The translations under genes and the position numbers were made by a program. Below are positions 54,028-63,181 of a DNA stretch of 64,000 bases, in pieces; the first letter of the stretch is position 1, and each line of letters starts with the position of its first letter. The notes under the pieces are model-generated. The model had not been told where the DNA came from, ran no database searches, and saw only the letters and a list, made by a program, of their open reading frames with translations. Where the stretch lies: contig OZ244857.1 of the NCBI GenBank assembly GCA_965220935.1, positions 1,240,001 through 1,304,000 of the forward strand. Reading direction: 5' to 3'. The stretch comes from Bin80 sp965220935. GTDB lineage: Bacteria > Bacteroidota > Rhodothermia > Rhodothermales > Bin80.

Positions 54028-54054
54028 TGTAGTTGAGTTCATTTTCACACCTTT

Positions 54055-54861
54055 ATGGAAGGCGTAAGACGCGTTACAACTCAAACGTTTCGCCAGATGA
54101 AGGCAGAAGGCCTTCCGATTGCAGTGCTCACAGCCTATGATTATACGTTAGCACGCATTCTTGATCGTGCAGGTGTGGATGCTTTATTAGTTGGTGATTC
54201 GGCCTCAAATGTGATGGCTGGTCATGAGACCACACTTCCGATCACTCTAGATCAAATGATTTACCATGCCCAAAGTGTAGTCCGTGCTGTACAACGCGCA
54301 TTTGTCATTGTAGATTTACCCTTTGGTAGCTATCAGGGCAATAGTCAACACGCATTGATCTCTTCAATTCGTGTCATGAAGGAGGCAGGTGCTCATGCCG
54401 TAAAAATTGAGGGAGGCAAGTCAGTCATATCCACCATTGAAATAATTCATCATACGGGAATTCCTATCATGGGGCATCTTGGATTAACACCACAGAGCAT
54501 TTATCATTTTGGTACGTATAAAGTACGAGCAACCGATCCTCAGGAAGCTGATCAACTTCGAGAGGATGCTCTTGAACTCCAAGAGGCGGGTTGTTTCGCA
54601 ATCGTTTTAGAAAAAATCCCAGCGCAACTTGCGAAAGAGATTTCTTTATCACTTTCAATTCCAACAATTGGAATTGGTGCGGGGAATGTCTGCGATGGTC
54701 AGGTATTAGTGACACATGACGCATTTGGCTTGAATAATGACTTCAACCCGCGGTTTGTTCGTCGTTACCTTAACTTAGAGGATTCTATGACCAAGGCGGT
54801 TAAAAATTATGTTGAAGATGTGCGTACACGTTCATTTCCATCATTTCAAGAGAGTTATTAG
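54055..54861 (+). CDS. panB: 3-methyl-2-oxobutanoate hydroxymethyltransferase
   Basis: First committed enzyme of pantothenate synthesis: it transfers a hydroxymethyl group from methylene-tetrahydrofolate to 2-oxoisovalerate. Full length at 268 residues. Conserved stretches are VLTAYDYTLARILDRAGVD, LLVGDSASNVMAGHETTLPI (metal Asp in GDS), FVIVDLPFGSY, AVKIEGG, IPIMGHLGLTPQS, CFAIVLEKIP (Glu) and TIGIGAGNVCDGQVLV. It is part of the plus-strand run from dxr to surE, with only 2 bases before surE. No other pan genes are nearby. Confidence 0.97.
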   Translation: MEGVRRVTTQTFRQMKAEGLPIAVLTAYDYTLARILDRAGVDALLVGDSASNVMAGHETTLPITLDQMIYHAQSVVRAVQRAFVIVDLPFGSYQGNSQHALISSIRVMKEAGAHAVKIEGGKSVISTIEIIHHTGIPIMGHLGLTPQSIYHFGTYKVRATDPQEADQLREDALELQEAGCFAIVLEKIPAQLAKEISLSLSIPTIGIGAGNVCDGQVLVTHDAFGLNNDFNPRFVRRYLNLEDSMTKAVKNYVEDVRTRSFPSFQESY

Positions 54862-54863
54862 TC

Positions 54864-55685
54864 ATGAATTTAGAGAGTACGAATCATCATCCAGTTCATT
54901 CACGCCGTCAGCCTCTGATTCTTGTCACTAACGATGATGGTATTTACTCGCCCGGAATTCGCGCATTAGCCAAGGCAATGGATGAAATTGGAGATGTCGT
55001 TGTCATTGCTCCGATCAGTGAACAGAGTGCGGTTGGGCATTCAATCACGTTAAATAGTCCTATCCGAGTACAAGATCACAATTTTGGTGAGGACATGTCT
55101 CATATCCCTGCCTTGGGAATCACTGGAACTCCTTGCGATTGCATGAAACTAGCCCTTCACGAATTATTACATCGTAAGCCAGATTTGGCGGTTAGTGGAA
55201 TCAACAAGGGGTCAAATGTTGCAATCAATGTGATTTATTCAGGGACGATTAGCGCGGCTACCGAATCTTCAGTTAACGGGATTGACTCAATCGCATTCAG
55301 TTTAGACACAACAGATGTTAACGCTGATTTCACTCCTTCTGGAAATTATGCCAAGATGATTGCTCAAAAAGTTCTTAGAAGTCAACTTCCGAGGGGGGTC
55401 GTCCTCAGCGTTAATGTTCCGAATATTCCCGAAAATGAAATTAAAGGAATTGAGGTTACGCGCCAGGCAAGATCCCAGTGGGAGGAGGTATTTGTTGGGA
55501 GGACTGATCCTTCCAATAAACCATATTATTGGTATCGTGGGATGTTAAACATATTAGATCACTCGGCAGATACTGACAGTACTGTCGTAGATCAAGGGTA
55601 TGTATCAATTACGCCTCTTCAGTATGACCGCACGGCTCATGGATGCATTGATGTGATGAAGACATGGAGATGGGGAGATTTCTGA
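54864..55685 (+). CDS. surE: 5'/3'-nucleotidase SurE
   Basis: Metal-dependent nucleoside monophosphate phosphatase of the SurE family, 273 residues. The metal site is formed by ILVTNDDGIYSPGIRAL (two Asp), SAVGHSITLNSPI and VSGINKGSNVAINVIYSGT. TPCDCMKLAL is also conserved. The N-terminus has about 16 extra residues (NLESTNHHPVHSRRQ) before the usual start. It follows panB by 2 bases and ends the run that began with dxr; no terminator with a T-run was seen in the 115 bases to the convergent DUF4342 gene. Confidence 0.95.
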   Translation: MNLESTNHHPVHSRRQPLILVTNDDGIYSPGIRALAKAMDEIGDVVVIAPISEQSAVGHSITLNSPIRVQDHNFGEDMSHIPALGITGTPCDCMKLALHELLHRKPDLAVSGINKGSNVAINVIYSGTISAATESSVNGIDSIAFSLDTTDVNADFTPSGNYAKMIAQKVLRSQLPRGVVLSVNVPNIPENEIKGIEVTRQARSQWEEVFVGRTDPSNKPYYWYRGMLNILDHSADTDSTVVDQGYVSITPLQYDRTAHGCIDVMKTWRWGDF

Positions 55686-55800
55686 TTATCCAACAGGGAG
55701 TAAGTTCCAGCATTATATATGCTGATCAAATCTTGATTCAGGTCAATCGGTACCCCGATGGCCGTCATCCTTATAATTCAAAGGTCTCCCCTGAGATATG

Positions 55801-56121
55801 TCACGGGAGATTGTCGGTGTCTTGTTCAATATCTTCGGTTGATTGACGTTCAATCCGAATGGTGACATTCGTCACAAGTGCTGCAATTGCACCAACGGCT
55901 GCAAGGGTGGGGGCAAGAAGGACGGCCGCAAATGAACCTCCAAGTCCCAAATATAATGGGAAGTCGGCAAGCACACGCCCATCTTTAATAATGGAAATTT
56001 TCCGTACTTTTCCTTCTCGTGCAAGCTCTTTGACTTTGTCAACTAACTCAGAGCCTTCAACTTTGATTTCTTCAAAGCGGTCTCCGAGGCGGTCTGAAAA
56101 ACTATTGTGGTGTGAGGCCAT
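55801..56121 (-). CDS. DUF4342 domain protein
   Basis: Small protein of 106 residues. The N-terminal half has charged helix DRLGDRFEEIKVEGSELVDK and VRKISIIKDGRVLADFPLYL, typical of DUF4342; the second half is a hydrophobic hairpin, FAAVLLAPTLAAVGAIAALV, likely membrane embedded. The end is acidic. Function of the family is unknown; relatives are often near stress or membrane genes. It is convergent with surE. Confidence 0.8.
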   Translation of the reverse strand: MASHHNSFSDRLGDRFEEIKVEGSELVDKVKELAREGKVRKISIIKDGRVLADFPLYLGLGGSFAAVLLAPTLAAVGAIAALVTNVTIRIERQSTEDIEQDTDNLP

Positions 56122-56451
56122 CTGCTAAAGTGATAAGACAGTTTAGGTGAATTTACGTAATTTTTTGCAGACTGTTGCAACAAAACGAATTGCATGACAG
56201 TGATGAGTGCTACTTGCTTAACCAATTGGCTCAAGACATCATTCATGTATCACGTTACTTATAGTTGTCTACTTCATTTAGTTTATCTGGATCATGAAAT
56301 GCACAAACAGCAAGTACATGATTCGCAGGTATCCAATTCGGGCGTGATGGTTTCGCATGGGGGGCTCATTACAATGCAATAGACTCGTGAGCGACTAACG
56401 TTGGAGTTAAATCTTTTCAGATGCATCAAGATTTAAAGTGTCGTTCAGAGC
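56122..56451. other. Intergenic region, no gene seen
   Basis: About 330 bases between the divergent DUF4342 and methyltransferase genes. Frames of about 60 codons occur but have no motif, start signal or family resemblance. Confidence 0.5.
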
Positions 56452-57306
56452 ATGATTGAAGTATCTGCGACATCTACCTGTGTGCTATCCTTCTTGAGCA
56501 AGAATGTCTATCAGGGGCCATCGGCAAGAGCATTTCTGAAGAAAATTGATCTTTCGGCAGGCGCTCCAATCGTTGCGCAGTTTGAGGATTTATGGGATGA
56601 GATTCGGATTGAAATTCTCAACAGAAGACACGGCGTGGAAAAATTTTGTTATCAATTCTTAGATGATAAGCCTGATGCGCAGGTCATCCATTTAGGCTGT
56701 GGATTAGATCCTCTTCCAATTGATTTGGCAGAGTGCTATCCAGAGGCATCGTTCTTTGATGTGGACATGGCAAACATGCTCATTAAAGAAGAGATCAATA
56801 GGCAAGTAGATGGTCCAGAGATAGCGTTTATAACCGCTAATTTGACAGATATTCCGTTGCTCCTTTCAAAATTGAGTGTGGCAGGTTGGATGTCATGTTC
56901 ACCGACTCTACTGGTATGTGAAGGCATCTCATATTACATTCCCAAAGATATTTTTCGATGCGTGTTACGATCACTTCAAACCGTAGATGGGGGGCTTGTA
57001 TTTGAGTACTCAACCACTGATCGCCAGCTAACAGGGACGCCAAAGGCAGAGTTGATTACAGATTTTTTTGAGCGTTTAGCCAAGATACTCAAATGGCCAT
57101 TTCCCATTGAGCGATATGAGGATGCAGAAGTAGAGGCCCTTGCGGAGTTCATAAGTGGAAGGGTTGGTAGCGTCATGACTCAGTATGATCTAGAATATAG
57201 TCGAGTGGGCCAAAATATGATGCAGAAAAGCCCAGAAATGGGAGCGGTTCGGGTTGCTTATATTGATTTTTCCGAGTTGAATATGGGTCGCTATAATCAT
57301 TTTTGA
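56452..57306 (+). CDS. Class I SAM-dependent methyltransferase, LCM/Tcm-like
   Basis: Methyltransferase of the leucine carboxyl methyltransferase/TcmP type (PF04072-like), 284 residues. The SAM-binding motif is AQVIHLGCGLDPLPIDLAEC, with acidic motif SFFDVDMANML next and LLVCEGISYYIPKDIFRCVL as the family's later signature. N-terminal helix WDEIRIEILNRRHGVEKFCY carries the substrate side. The substrate in bacteria is usually unknown; small-molecule or polyketide carboxylates are known for relatives. The gene stands alone. Confidence 0.82.
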   Translation: MIEVSATSTCVLSFLSKNVYQGPSARAFLKKIDLSAGAPIVAQFEDLWDEIRIEILNRRHGVEKFCYQFLDDKPDAQVIHLGCGLDPLPIDLAECYPEASFFDVDMANMLIKEEINRQVDGPEIAFITANLTDIPLLLSKLSVAGWMSCSPTLLVCEGISYYIPKDIFRCVLRSLQTVDGGLVFEYSTTDRQLTGTPKAELITDFFERLAKILKWPFPIERYEDAEVEALAEFISGRVGSVMTQYDLEYSRVGQNMMQKSPEMGAVRVAYIDFSELNMGRYNHF

Positions 57307-57413
57307 TATGTGAGTCTTGGGTAAAGTTTTTCTATTATCAAGAACGTGTAACGATACCATTTGCATAGAAGCCATTGGAGGTCTGATGATGTTGTGCATT
57401 CAGTTCCGATCCA

Positions 57414-58661
57414 TTAATGATGATCTATAGATCTCTCCCAAAGTTTACGAATGGGGATTATAAACATGTTATCACCGTAACTAGCACATGTCTCTCCATC
57501 GTAAAGAACTGCACCAAATTTAAATTTATCTGGATGAGCGGACTTTATTTTGCGAAGTCCCTTAAAGTCTGAATCAAATATTGTAGCACCCGATTTTACT
57601 TCAATTCCCACTAGCTCAAAAGCACCGCGCTCAATTATCATGTCAACTTCAATTCCATCTCGATCACGAAAGTGATAGAATTGATATCGTTCTACTGACG
57701 CGCTCGCTTGTCTCCTGAGTTCTTGAAAGACAAACGACTCAACGAGTTGCCCGAGTAAATTAGGATTACTTTGGAGTCCGCTGGCATTTGCTCCGATTAG
57801 AGAACATGCTAATCCAGTATCTCCAAAATGAATCTTCGGTGTTTTGATCAGTCGCTTCATTCGATTCGTATGCCACGGAGGTAGGCGTTCAATCAGGAAT
57901 TGATGTTGTAATAGTGTTAGGTAATCGCTAAGTGTGTTGCGATTCATCTGCAGTTTCTGTGAAAGCGCAGACACATTGAAGAGTTGCGCCGTCAAGTTTA
58001 CAACTGCGGTAAGGAGCAGGGGCAATATCTCAACTGATTGAATTTTTGATAGATTGAGAACATCCCTTAAAATGATACTGTCGAGATAATTGTGATACCA
58101 ATTTGATCGTATGTGATTTGCTGGTCGCGCAAGGGCGGGAGCATATCCGCCTCCAACGATCCGATCTCTAAGGTTACTTCCTAGACGTTGACATTTTTCC
58201 AACTTAAATTCACCCTTAAACAATTTTTCTAAGAAAGGAGTGTATTTCGTTTGTTCAAGTTCTTGCTGAGAAAGCGGATGAAGGCGAAGAAGTTCCATAC
58301 GGCCAACAAGCGCGTCAGCCAATTCGGGAATAAGAATCAGATTAGCAGAGCCAGTCACTATGAATCTGCCGGGTTTTCTATTAATATCTACAGATTGTTT
58401 CAGTGTCAGAAATAATTCAGGGACACGTTGAATCTCATCAATAATTGTCAGGGGGGAGCAGTCGCTAATAAAACCTTTCGGATCTTTTTTGGCAATTAGT
58501 CGAGTTTCTTGGTCATCAAAGGTGTGATAAGAGTAACCGTATATTTCTCCAAAGTTTTTGACCAGAGTTGTTTTTCCACTCTGTCGTGGTCCATGGATCA
58601 GTGTAACAGGTGAATTTTCAACAGATTCATGAATAAGAGGGGTTAAGTGGCGAGGAATCAT
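57414..58661 (-). CDS. AAA ATPase with DUF4143 domain
   Basis: AAA_14-DUF4143 protein, 415 residues from the chosen start MIPRHLTPLIHESV; the frame extends 19 codons further to 58718, but that part is not family-like. Walker A is TLIHGPRQSGKTTLVKNFG, the Walker B region SPLTIIDEIQRVPELFLTLK, and the sensor RFIVTGSANLILI. The C-terminal DUF4143 half includes MNRNTLSDYLTLLQHQFLIE and ends with a nuclease-like fold, DGIEVDMIIERGAFELVGIE followed by VKSG. These proteins are abundant but poorly understood, and some are thought to bind DNA. It is convergent with the methyltransferase gene and alone. Confidence 0.88.
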   Translation of the reverse strand: MIPRHLTPLIHESVENSPVTLIHGPRQSGKTTLVKNFGEIYGYSYHTFDDQETRLIAKKDPKGFISDCSPLTIIDEIQRVPELFLTLKQSVDINRKPGRFIVTGSANLILIPELADALVGRMELLRLHPLSQQELEQTKYTPFLEKLFKGEFKLEKCQRLGSNLRDRIVGGGYAPALARPANHIRSNWYHNYLDSIILRDVLNLSKIQSVEILPLLLTAVVNLTAQLFNVSALSQKLQMNRNTLSDYLTLLQHQFLIERLPPWHTNRMKRLIKTPKIHFGDTGLACSLIGANASGLQSNPNLLGQLVESFVFQELRRQASASVERYQFYHFRDRDGIEVDMIIERGAFELVGIEVKSGATIFDSDFKGLRKIKSAHPDKFKFGAVLYDGETCASYGDNMFIIPIRKLWERSIDHH

Positions 58662-59027
58662 ATTAGTGATTGATACAACCAGAAAGACTCTAACGCTTCG
58701 GCAGATTGTCAGTTTCAAGTCCGCTAATTCTCAGATTAAGTTCTTTTATACACCCAAGAGTTACTATAATTGATTGGGTGTGAGATTGTTAGGCACTCGT
58801 AAACTATTTTGGAATATTAGGTTTTCATGATATAATGATTTTTTGGTGTGGATGCCTCCCGTGCATCAGTTTTGATAAGAAATTCCATCTTTGATGGATT
58901 GGATTAACAAATTTTCAATAAAATAGATTCAGATTGATTCTTATGCGTATCATTTAATGTTATTGAAAGCATGTATTTCAAATTAAATTGCTTCATCATT
59001 CTTAGAATGCCCAACTTTAGATAGATT
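58662..59027. other. Intergenic region, no gene seen
   Basis: About 365 AT-rich bases between the divergent DUF4143 ATPase and GT4 genes. No reading frame, repeat or clear terminator was found; promoters for both are expected. Confidence 0.5.
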
Positions 59028-60164
59028 ATGAATACCCCTCGTCGGATTGTACTTGTAGGCCCAATGTATCCATACCGTGGAGGAATTGCTCACTTAACCG
59101 AAAGATTGGCGCAAGGACTTGTGGAGCGAGACTTTCATGTTTATGGTATTACATTCACTCGGCAGTATCCAAATTTTCTATTCCCAGGACGAACCCAGTA
59201 CGAAACAGATTTAGATTATCAAGGGGTGCTTAAGTCAGAGAGACTAATTGACTCAATCAATCCTAATACTTGGTGGAGGACGAGTCAGCGAATTCAACAA
59301 ATCAATCCTGATCTTGTGATTTTCAGGTATTGGCAGCCGTTCTTTGCCCCATCTTTCGGAACAATTGCACGTAGGTTGAAAGGGGAGAAAATCAGGAGAA
59401 TTGTCTTAGTTGATAACATCTTACCTCATGAGCGTCGTATCGGAGATGTTTCATTGGGGCGTTATTTCTTTAAGGCAATGCAAGGAAGTATCGTGATGTC
59501 CAAATCAGTCGGGGAGGATCTGGATCGATTGAACGTCTCTTGCCCAAAATCTTTATCTCCACACCCGATTTATGATAGCTTTGGTAGGCCTGGTGATCCA
59601 ATAAAAGCTCGAAAAAATTTAAAGATAGATTCAGATACCCAAGTCATCCTCTTTTTTGGATTCATCAGAAAATATAAGGGCTTAGAAGTACTGATTGAAT
59701 GTTTGAAAAAAATTCATAAGAGACTTCCTAATTTTTACCTTTTAGTAGTGGGGGAGTTTTATGAGGATGAAGATTGGTACCAAGCGAAGATCAATGACCT
59801 TGGACTGTCAAATTATGTCCGAATCATTGATCAATATATTCCACAAGATCAGGTACCAGATTATTTTGCAGCTGCAGATGTAGTTGTACAACCATATATG
59901 TCTGCAACACAGAGCGGGATAGCTCAGATGGCTTTTCATTTTGAAGTTCCAGTGATTACTACTGATGTCGGAGGGCTTGCTGAGATAATTCCTCATGAGA
60001 AAGCTGGATTGATCATTCCACCTAATGATTCAGATGCCTTGGCTAATGCGATCATTCGATATTTTTCTGATGATATGCAGGAGAAGCTAGAACAGGGAGT
60101 TAAGCAACATAAACTTCACTATGGGTGGGACAATCTTCTAGATACGGTTGAGTCGTATATGTGA
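59028..60164 (+). CDS. GT4 family glycosyltransferase
   Basis: GT-B glycosyltransferase, 378 residues. The N-terminus RRIVLVGPMYPYRGGIAHLT is the usual GT4 acceptor-loop start. The donor domain contains VILFFGFIRKYKGLEVLIEC, LLVVGEFYEDEDWY, DVVVQPYMSATQSGIAQMAF and HFEVPVITTDVGGLAEIIPH. It is more than 47 kb from the polysaccharide genes at the window start, so it probably serves another glycan. The last 25 codons lie in a 111-bp segment that was duplicated when an IS1634-type element inserted just after the stop; the gene itself stays complete. Confidence 0.88.
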   Translation: MNTPRRIVLVGPMYPYRGGIAHLTERLAQGLVERDFHVYGITFTRQYPNFLFPGRTQYETDLDYQGVLKSERLIDSINPNTWWRTSQRIQQINPDLVIFRYWQPFFAPSFGTIARRLKGEKIRRIVLVDNILPHERRIGDVSLGRYFFKAMQGSIVMSKSVGEDLDRLNVSCPKSLSPHPIYDSFGRPGDPIKARKNLKIDSDTQVILFFGFIRKYKGLEVLIECLKKIHKRLPNFYLLVVGEFYEDEDWYQAKINDLGLSNYVRIIDQYIPQDQVPDYFAAADVVVQPYMSATQSGIAQMAFHFEVPVITTDVGGLAEIIPHEKAGLIIPPNDSDALANAIIRYFSDDMQEKLEQGVKQHKLHYGWDNLLDTVESYM

Positions 60165-60200
60165 CATAGAAATTGGCCAATCCTAACTTCAATGCACTAT
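60090..60200. repeat. 111-bp direct repeat, copy 1 (long target duplication)
   Basis: Bases 60090-60200 are identical to 62079-62189. The segment covers the last 25 codons of the GT4 gene plus 36 bases beyond its stop. It directly abuts the left end of the IS1634-family element. Confidence 0.95.
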
Positions 60201-62078
60201 CCCGACTTCGACGGTTTCAGATTTTTGAGATTTTAAACCCCTTATTTATATAGCTTTTCGGGCGGTTTTTCGGCGATTTTGGTGTGTAGTGTTCAGTTTT
60301 GGAATTTTGGTTTTTATGTCGTATATTTGTAAATATAGGTGCTCATGTTTATCAGAGAACTCAAGCGTAAAACCACTAAAAACATTGCAGTCCAGATTGT
60401 TGAGAGTTACCGCAATCAGGCGGATTCGCATTATTCGGCACATGGGAAGTGTGCATCCAGATGCGGTGGATGGGCTGGTCAAAATCGCCTATCTGGAACT
60501 GGCGCGGATCCAAGAGGCGCGTCATCCCACATTATTTCCCGCAGAGTCGTATGTGGATGAGGTGGTGGCGGCCAGAAAGAAGAAGCGCGAGGATAAGGCC
60601 CTGGTGATCAGGGATGCGCGGAAGCTTCATGAGATACGACGGATATGTTTGGGCTTTCATGAGGTGATCGGTGCTTTGTATGATCAGATGGGGTTTGCAG
60701 AGGTGTTTGATTCTCGTCAGAAGATGGCGCGACGCTTATTCAAGCAGGCGGTGTTACTGCGTCTGGCCACACCTGGGGAGAGTAAACTGGGCCATAGCCG
60801 AAAGATGTCTAAGGATGCGGGGGTTGAGGTGCCGGTGGAGAAGTTTTACAGGATGATGGATGCGGTCACCGAGTATGGCGTTCAAGCAACTTATATCAGA
60901 TCAAACGCTGGGACTGCTTGGGGGAAAATTAACGGTGCTCTTTTTTGATGTTACAACGCTGAGTTTTGCCAGCGAGAATTCAGATGAGCTGCGTAAGAAG
61001 GGATATAGTAAAGATGGAAAGCCACAAAGGGTTCAGGTGGACTTGATTCAAACCAAAGAGGGGCTTCCAGTGACCTACGAGCTCGCAATACCACCGATGT
61101 AAAGACGCTGGAACCCGCCATGACCAAGCTCCGTGAGCGGTTTGATTTGGATCAGATGATCGTGGTAGCTGATGGGGGGATGTTGAGTAAAGATAATTTA
61201 GCCTTACTCAGAAGTTGGAACTGTGATTATGTGGTGGCGGCGCGCTTACGATCGTTGAACAAAGTGCAGACGCAGGTCATTGTTGAAGATACGTCGTGGA
61301 AGATCCTACCAGCGGGGCGTAAGGTCCGCGAGCACAAACTTGCAGGTCGGCGTCTGATTCTACGGTATTGTCCGAAGAAAGCCGCACGGGATGTGAAGTT
61401 ACGGGATAAAGCGATTGAGAACGTCAGGAACCGCGAAGTCAAAGGGACGGGGCGCGCAGGGCGTTTTCTTCATCGAGAGCAAGATGGCGTCACTGAGGCC
61501 GCGATTGAAAAAGACAAGAAGTTTGATGGGTTACATGGCGTCTGGACGAGTTTAGAGGATCCGTCCCCCGAGCGAATCTATCAGTATTATGGGGAGTTAT
61601 GGCGGATTGAAGAAGGATTCCGCGTGATGAAGCACACCATGGCCGTACGCCCTGTCTTTCACTGGAAAGAACGTCGTGTCCGCGCACATCTGGCCATTTG
61701 TTTTGTCGCCTTTGCCCTATTACGGATTCTACGACACCGATACAACGCAAGGTTTGGAGGGAAACAGCGTCTGAGTGAGGGACAGATTTTAGCAGAACTG
61801 AGCACGGTAGAGACCTCTATAATCTGTGACGGAGGCAATCAAGCCCACTATCTGCTTCCATCCAAGGTGACCGATGCGGGGGCACGCCTCTATCAGACGG
61901 TCGGACTGAAGATACAGCGTGAGACCGTGCTATTCAAAGAGGGGACGAGCACCTAAAGACCTCCAATCGGTCTTGATTTTCATCGTTTCCCCCTGAAATA
62001 AGGGGGCTGGTAGTGTTCAGTTTTTTCAGAATTCCTATATTTGATAGGGCTTTCAAATCTGAAACCGTCGAAGTCAGG
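60201..62078 (+). mobile_element. IS1634-family insertion sequence, 1878 bp
   Basis: Ends are near-perfect inverted repeats: CCCGACTTCGACGGTTTCAG from 60201 and, inward from 62078, CCCTGACTTCGACGGTTTCA, differing by one inserted T. It is flanked by 111-bp direct repeats. IS1634 and IS1549 are known for unusually long and variable target duplications, so the size fits the family. A 14-base sub-terminal repeat TAGTGTTCAGTTTT occurs at 60287-60300 and 62011-62024. The transposase gene is broken in three places. Host sequence resumes after 62189 with a beta-barrel gene on minus. Confidence 0.92.
60345..61956 (+). pseudogene. IS1634-family (IS4-like DDE) transposase, three frame breaks
   Basis: The reading frame starts MFIRELKRKTTKNIAVQIVE and moves through three frames. 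An extra base near 60417 shifts it to IRRIRIIRHMGSVHPDAVDG. Another shift near 60880-60900 leads to LGLLGGKLTVLFFDVTTLSF (first Asp). A small deletion near 61082 precedes NTTDVKTLEPAM. The last frame holds QMIVVADGGMLSKDNLALL (second Asp) and YYGELWRIEEGFRVMK (Glu, in the YREK-like motif). All catalytic residues survive, but no single frame encodes them together, so the element is immobile unless served in trans. Confidence 0.88.
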
Positions 62079-62189
62079 GAACAGGGAGTTAAGCAACATA
62101 AACTTCACTATGGGTGGGACAATCTTCTAGATACGGTTGAGTCGTATATGTGACATAGAAATTGGCCAATCCTAACTTCAATGCACTAT
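62079..62189. repeat. 111-bp direct repeat, copy 2 (long target duplication)
   Basis: Exact second copy of 60090-60200, right after the IS1634-family element. It carries an untranslated duplicate of the last 25 codons and stop of the GT4 gene. Confidence 0.95.
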
Positions 62190-62261
62190 GAGATAAAATA
62201 TCTTAACTCATTAATATGACCAGAAAATGTGTTTTATTTTGATCTGCATTAATCTAGAAAC

Positions 62262-62906
62262 TTAGAAAAGTACACCCGTCATTATTGCCCATCCCCGATT
62301 ATTTAATATCGTTGATTCTCCAATGTCAGATGCGGGCTTAATGACGTCGTTTTGTCCAGTATAAAATCGTGCTTCCAATGTTAACCTTTGATTCGATAAA
62401 TGAAAATCAATTCCAGCCCCAGTTATAATTCCATAATCAAAGGTTTCAATAGAATTATTTTCCTCAATGAAAATTTGACTCGGCATGTCAGCTTCAACGA
62501 GAATTACAGACTCTAATGCAATTAGTGCTGCTCCTCCAATGAAGATGCGAGGACGAATGATCCCAGTTGATCCTAGCCTCACTTGCAGGAAAAGTGGGAG
62601 AGACAGGTAGGCAGATCTAGAAGTCAAAAGGCTCGGGAAATTATTGTACCTCACTCGAGTTTTTGCCCCCATGCGAAAGTATTGAATCTCTCCAACTGCA
62701 CTGAATCTTCTAAAAACTGAGACTTCGGCAGTTGCACCTCCCGCGATTCCAGAAATAGCATTCCATATGGTTTCACCAGAAGCTAAGTTCCCTGAATAAG
62801 TCGTTTGTGTCATTCCAAATTTCAACCCACCAGTAAAAAATTGGGCTTGTACTGGAGCGCTAAAAAGGAAAAGAAAGAGAATGAGCCCGAAGTGTTTATG
62901 CATCAC
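62262..62906 (-). CDS. PorT-like outer membrane beta-barrel protein
   Basis: Exported small beta-barrel, 214 residues. The signal peptide ends APVQAQ. Alternating hydrophobic strands such as FTGGLKFGMTQTTYSG, SAYLSLPLFLQVRLG, IRPRIFIGGAALIAL, FDYGIITGAGIDFHLSNQRL and TLEARFYTGQNDV match the OMP_b-brl_2/PorT-like group, and the last residue is Phe, as for BamA substrates. Function is unknown; related proteins are widespread in this phylum as accessory barrels. Upstream of it on the same strand there is no gene, and the IS1634 copy lies 72 bases downstream. Confidence 0.85.
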   Translation of the reverse strand: MMHKHFGLILFLFLFSAPVQAQFFTGGLKFGMTQTTYSGNLASGETIWNAISGIAGGATAEVSVFRRFSAVGEIQYFRMGAKTRVRYNNFPSLLTSRSAYLSLPLFLQVRLGSTGIIRPRIFIGGAALIALESVILVEADMPSQIFIEENNSIETFDYGIITGAGIDFHLSNQRLTLEARFYTGQNDVIKPASDIGESTILNNRGWAIMTGVLF

Positions 62907-63181
62907 ATAATTAGTTAATCAATGAAAGTGCAAATTAGTAAACGTTGATGATCTCCGTATCCATACACCCCACTTCTACCAGCATTTGTGTAGAATTGAT
63001 TAAATTCATAAAGGATCATATAGGACTTTTCTGCAGATATCTCCTAAAAATATACATAAACTGTAAATTAATGTGATCAAGGTATCGATATTGTATTCTG
63101 GAAGAGGAATCAAGTATACTTTCTGGTGGGTTGGGTACTATAATTCTTCCATGAAACCATGACATATCAAGTTACTTTACT

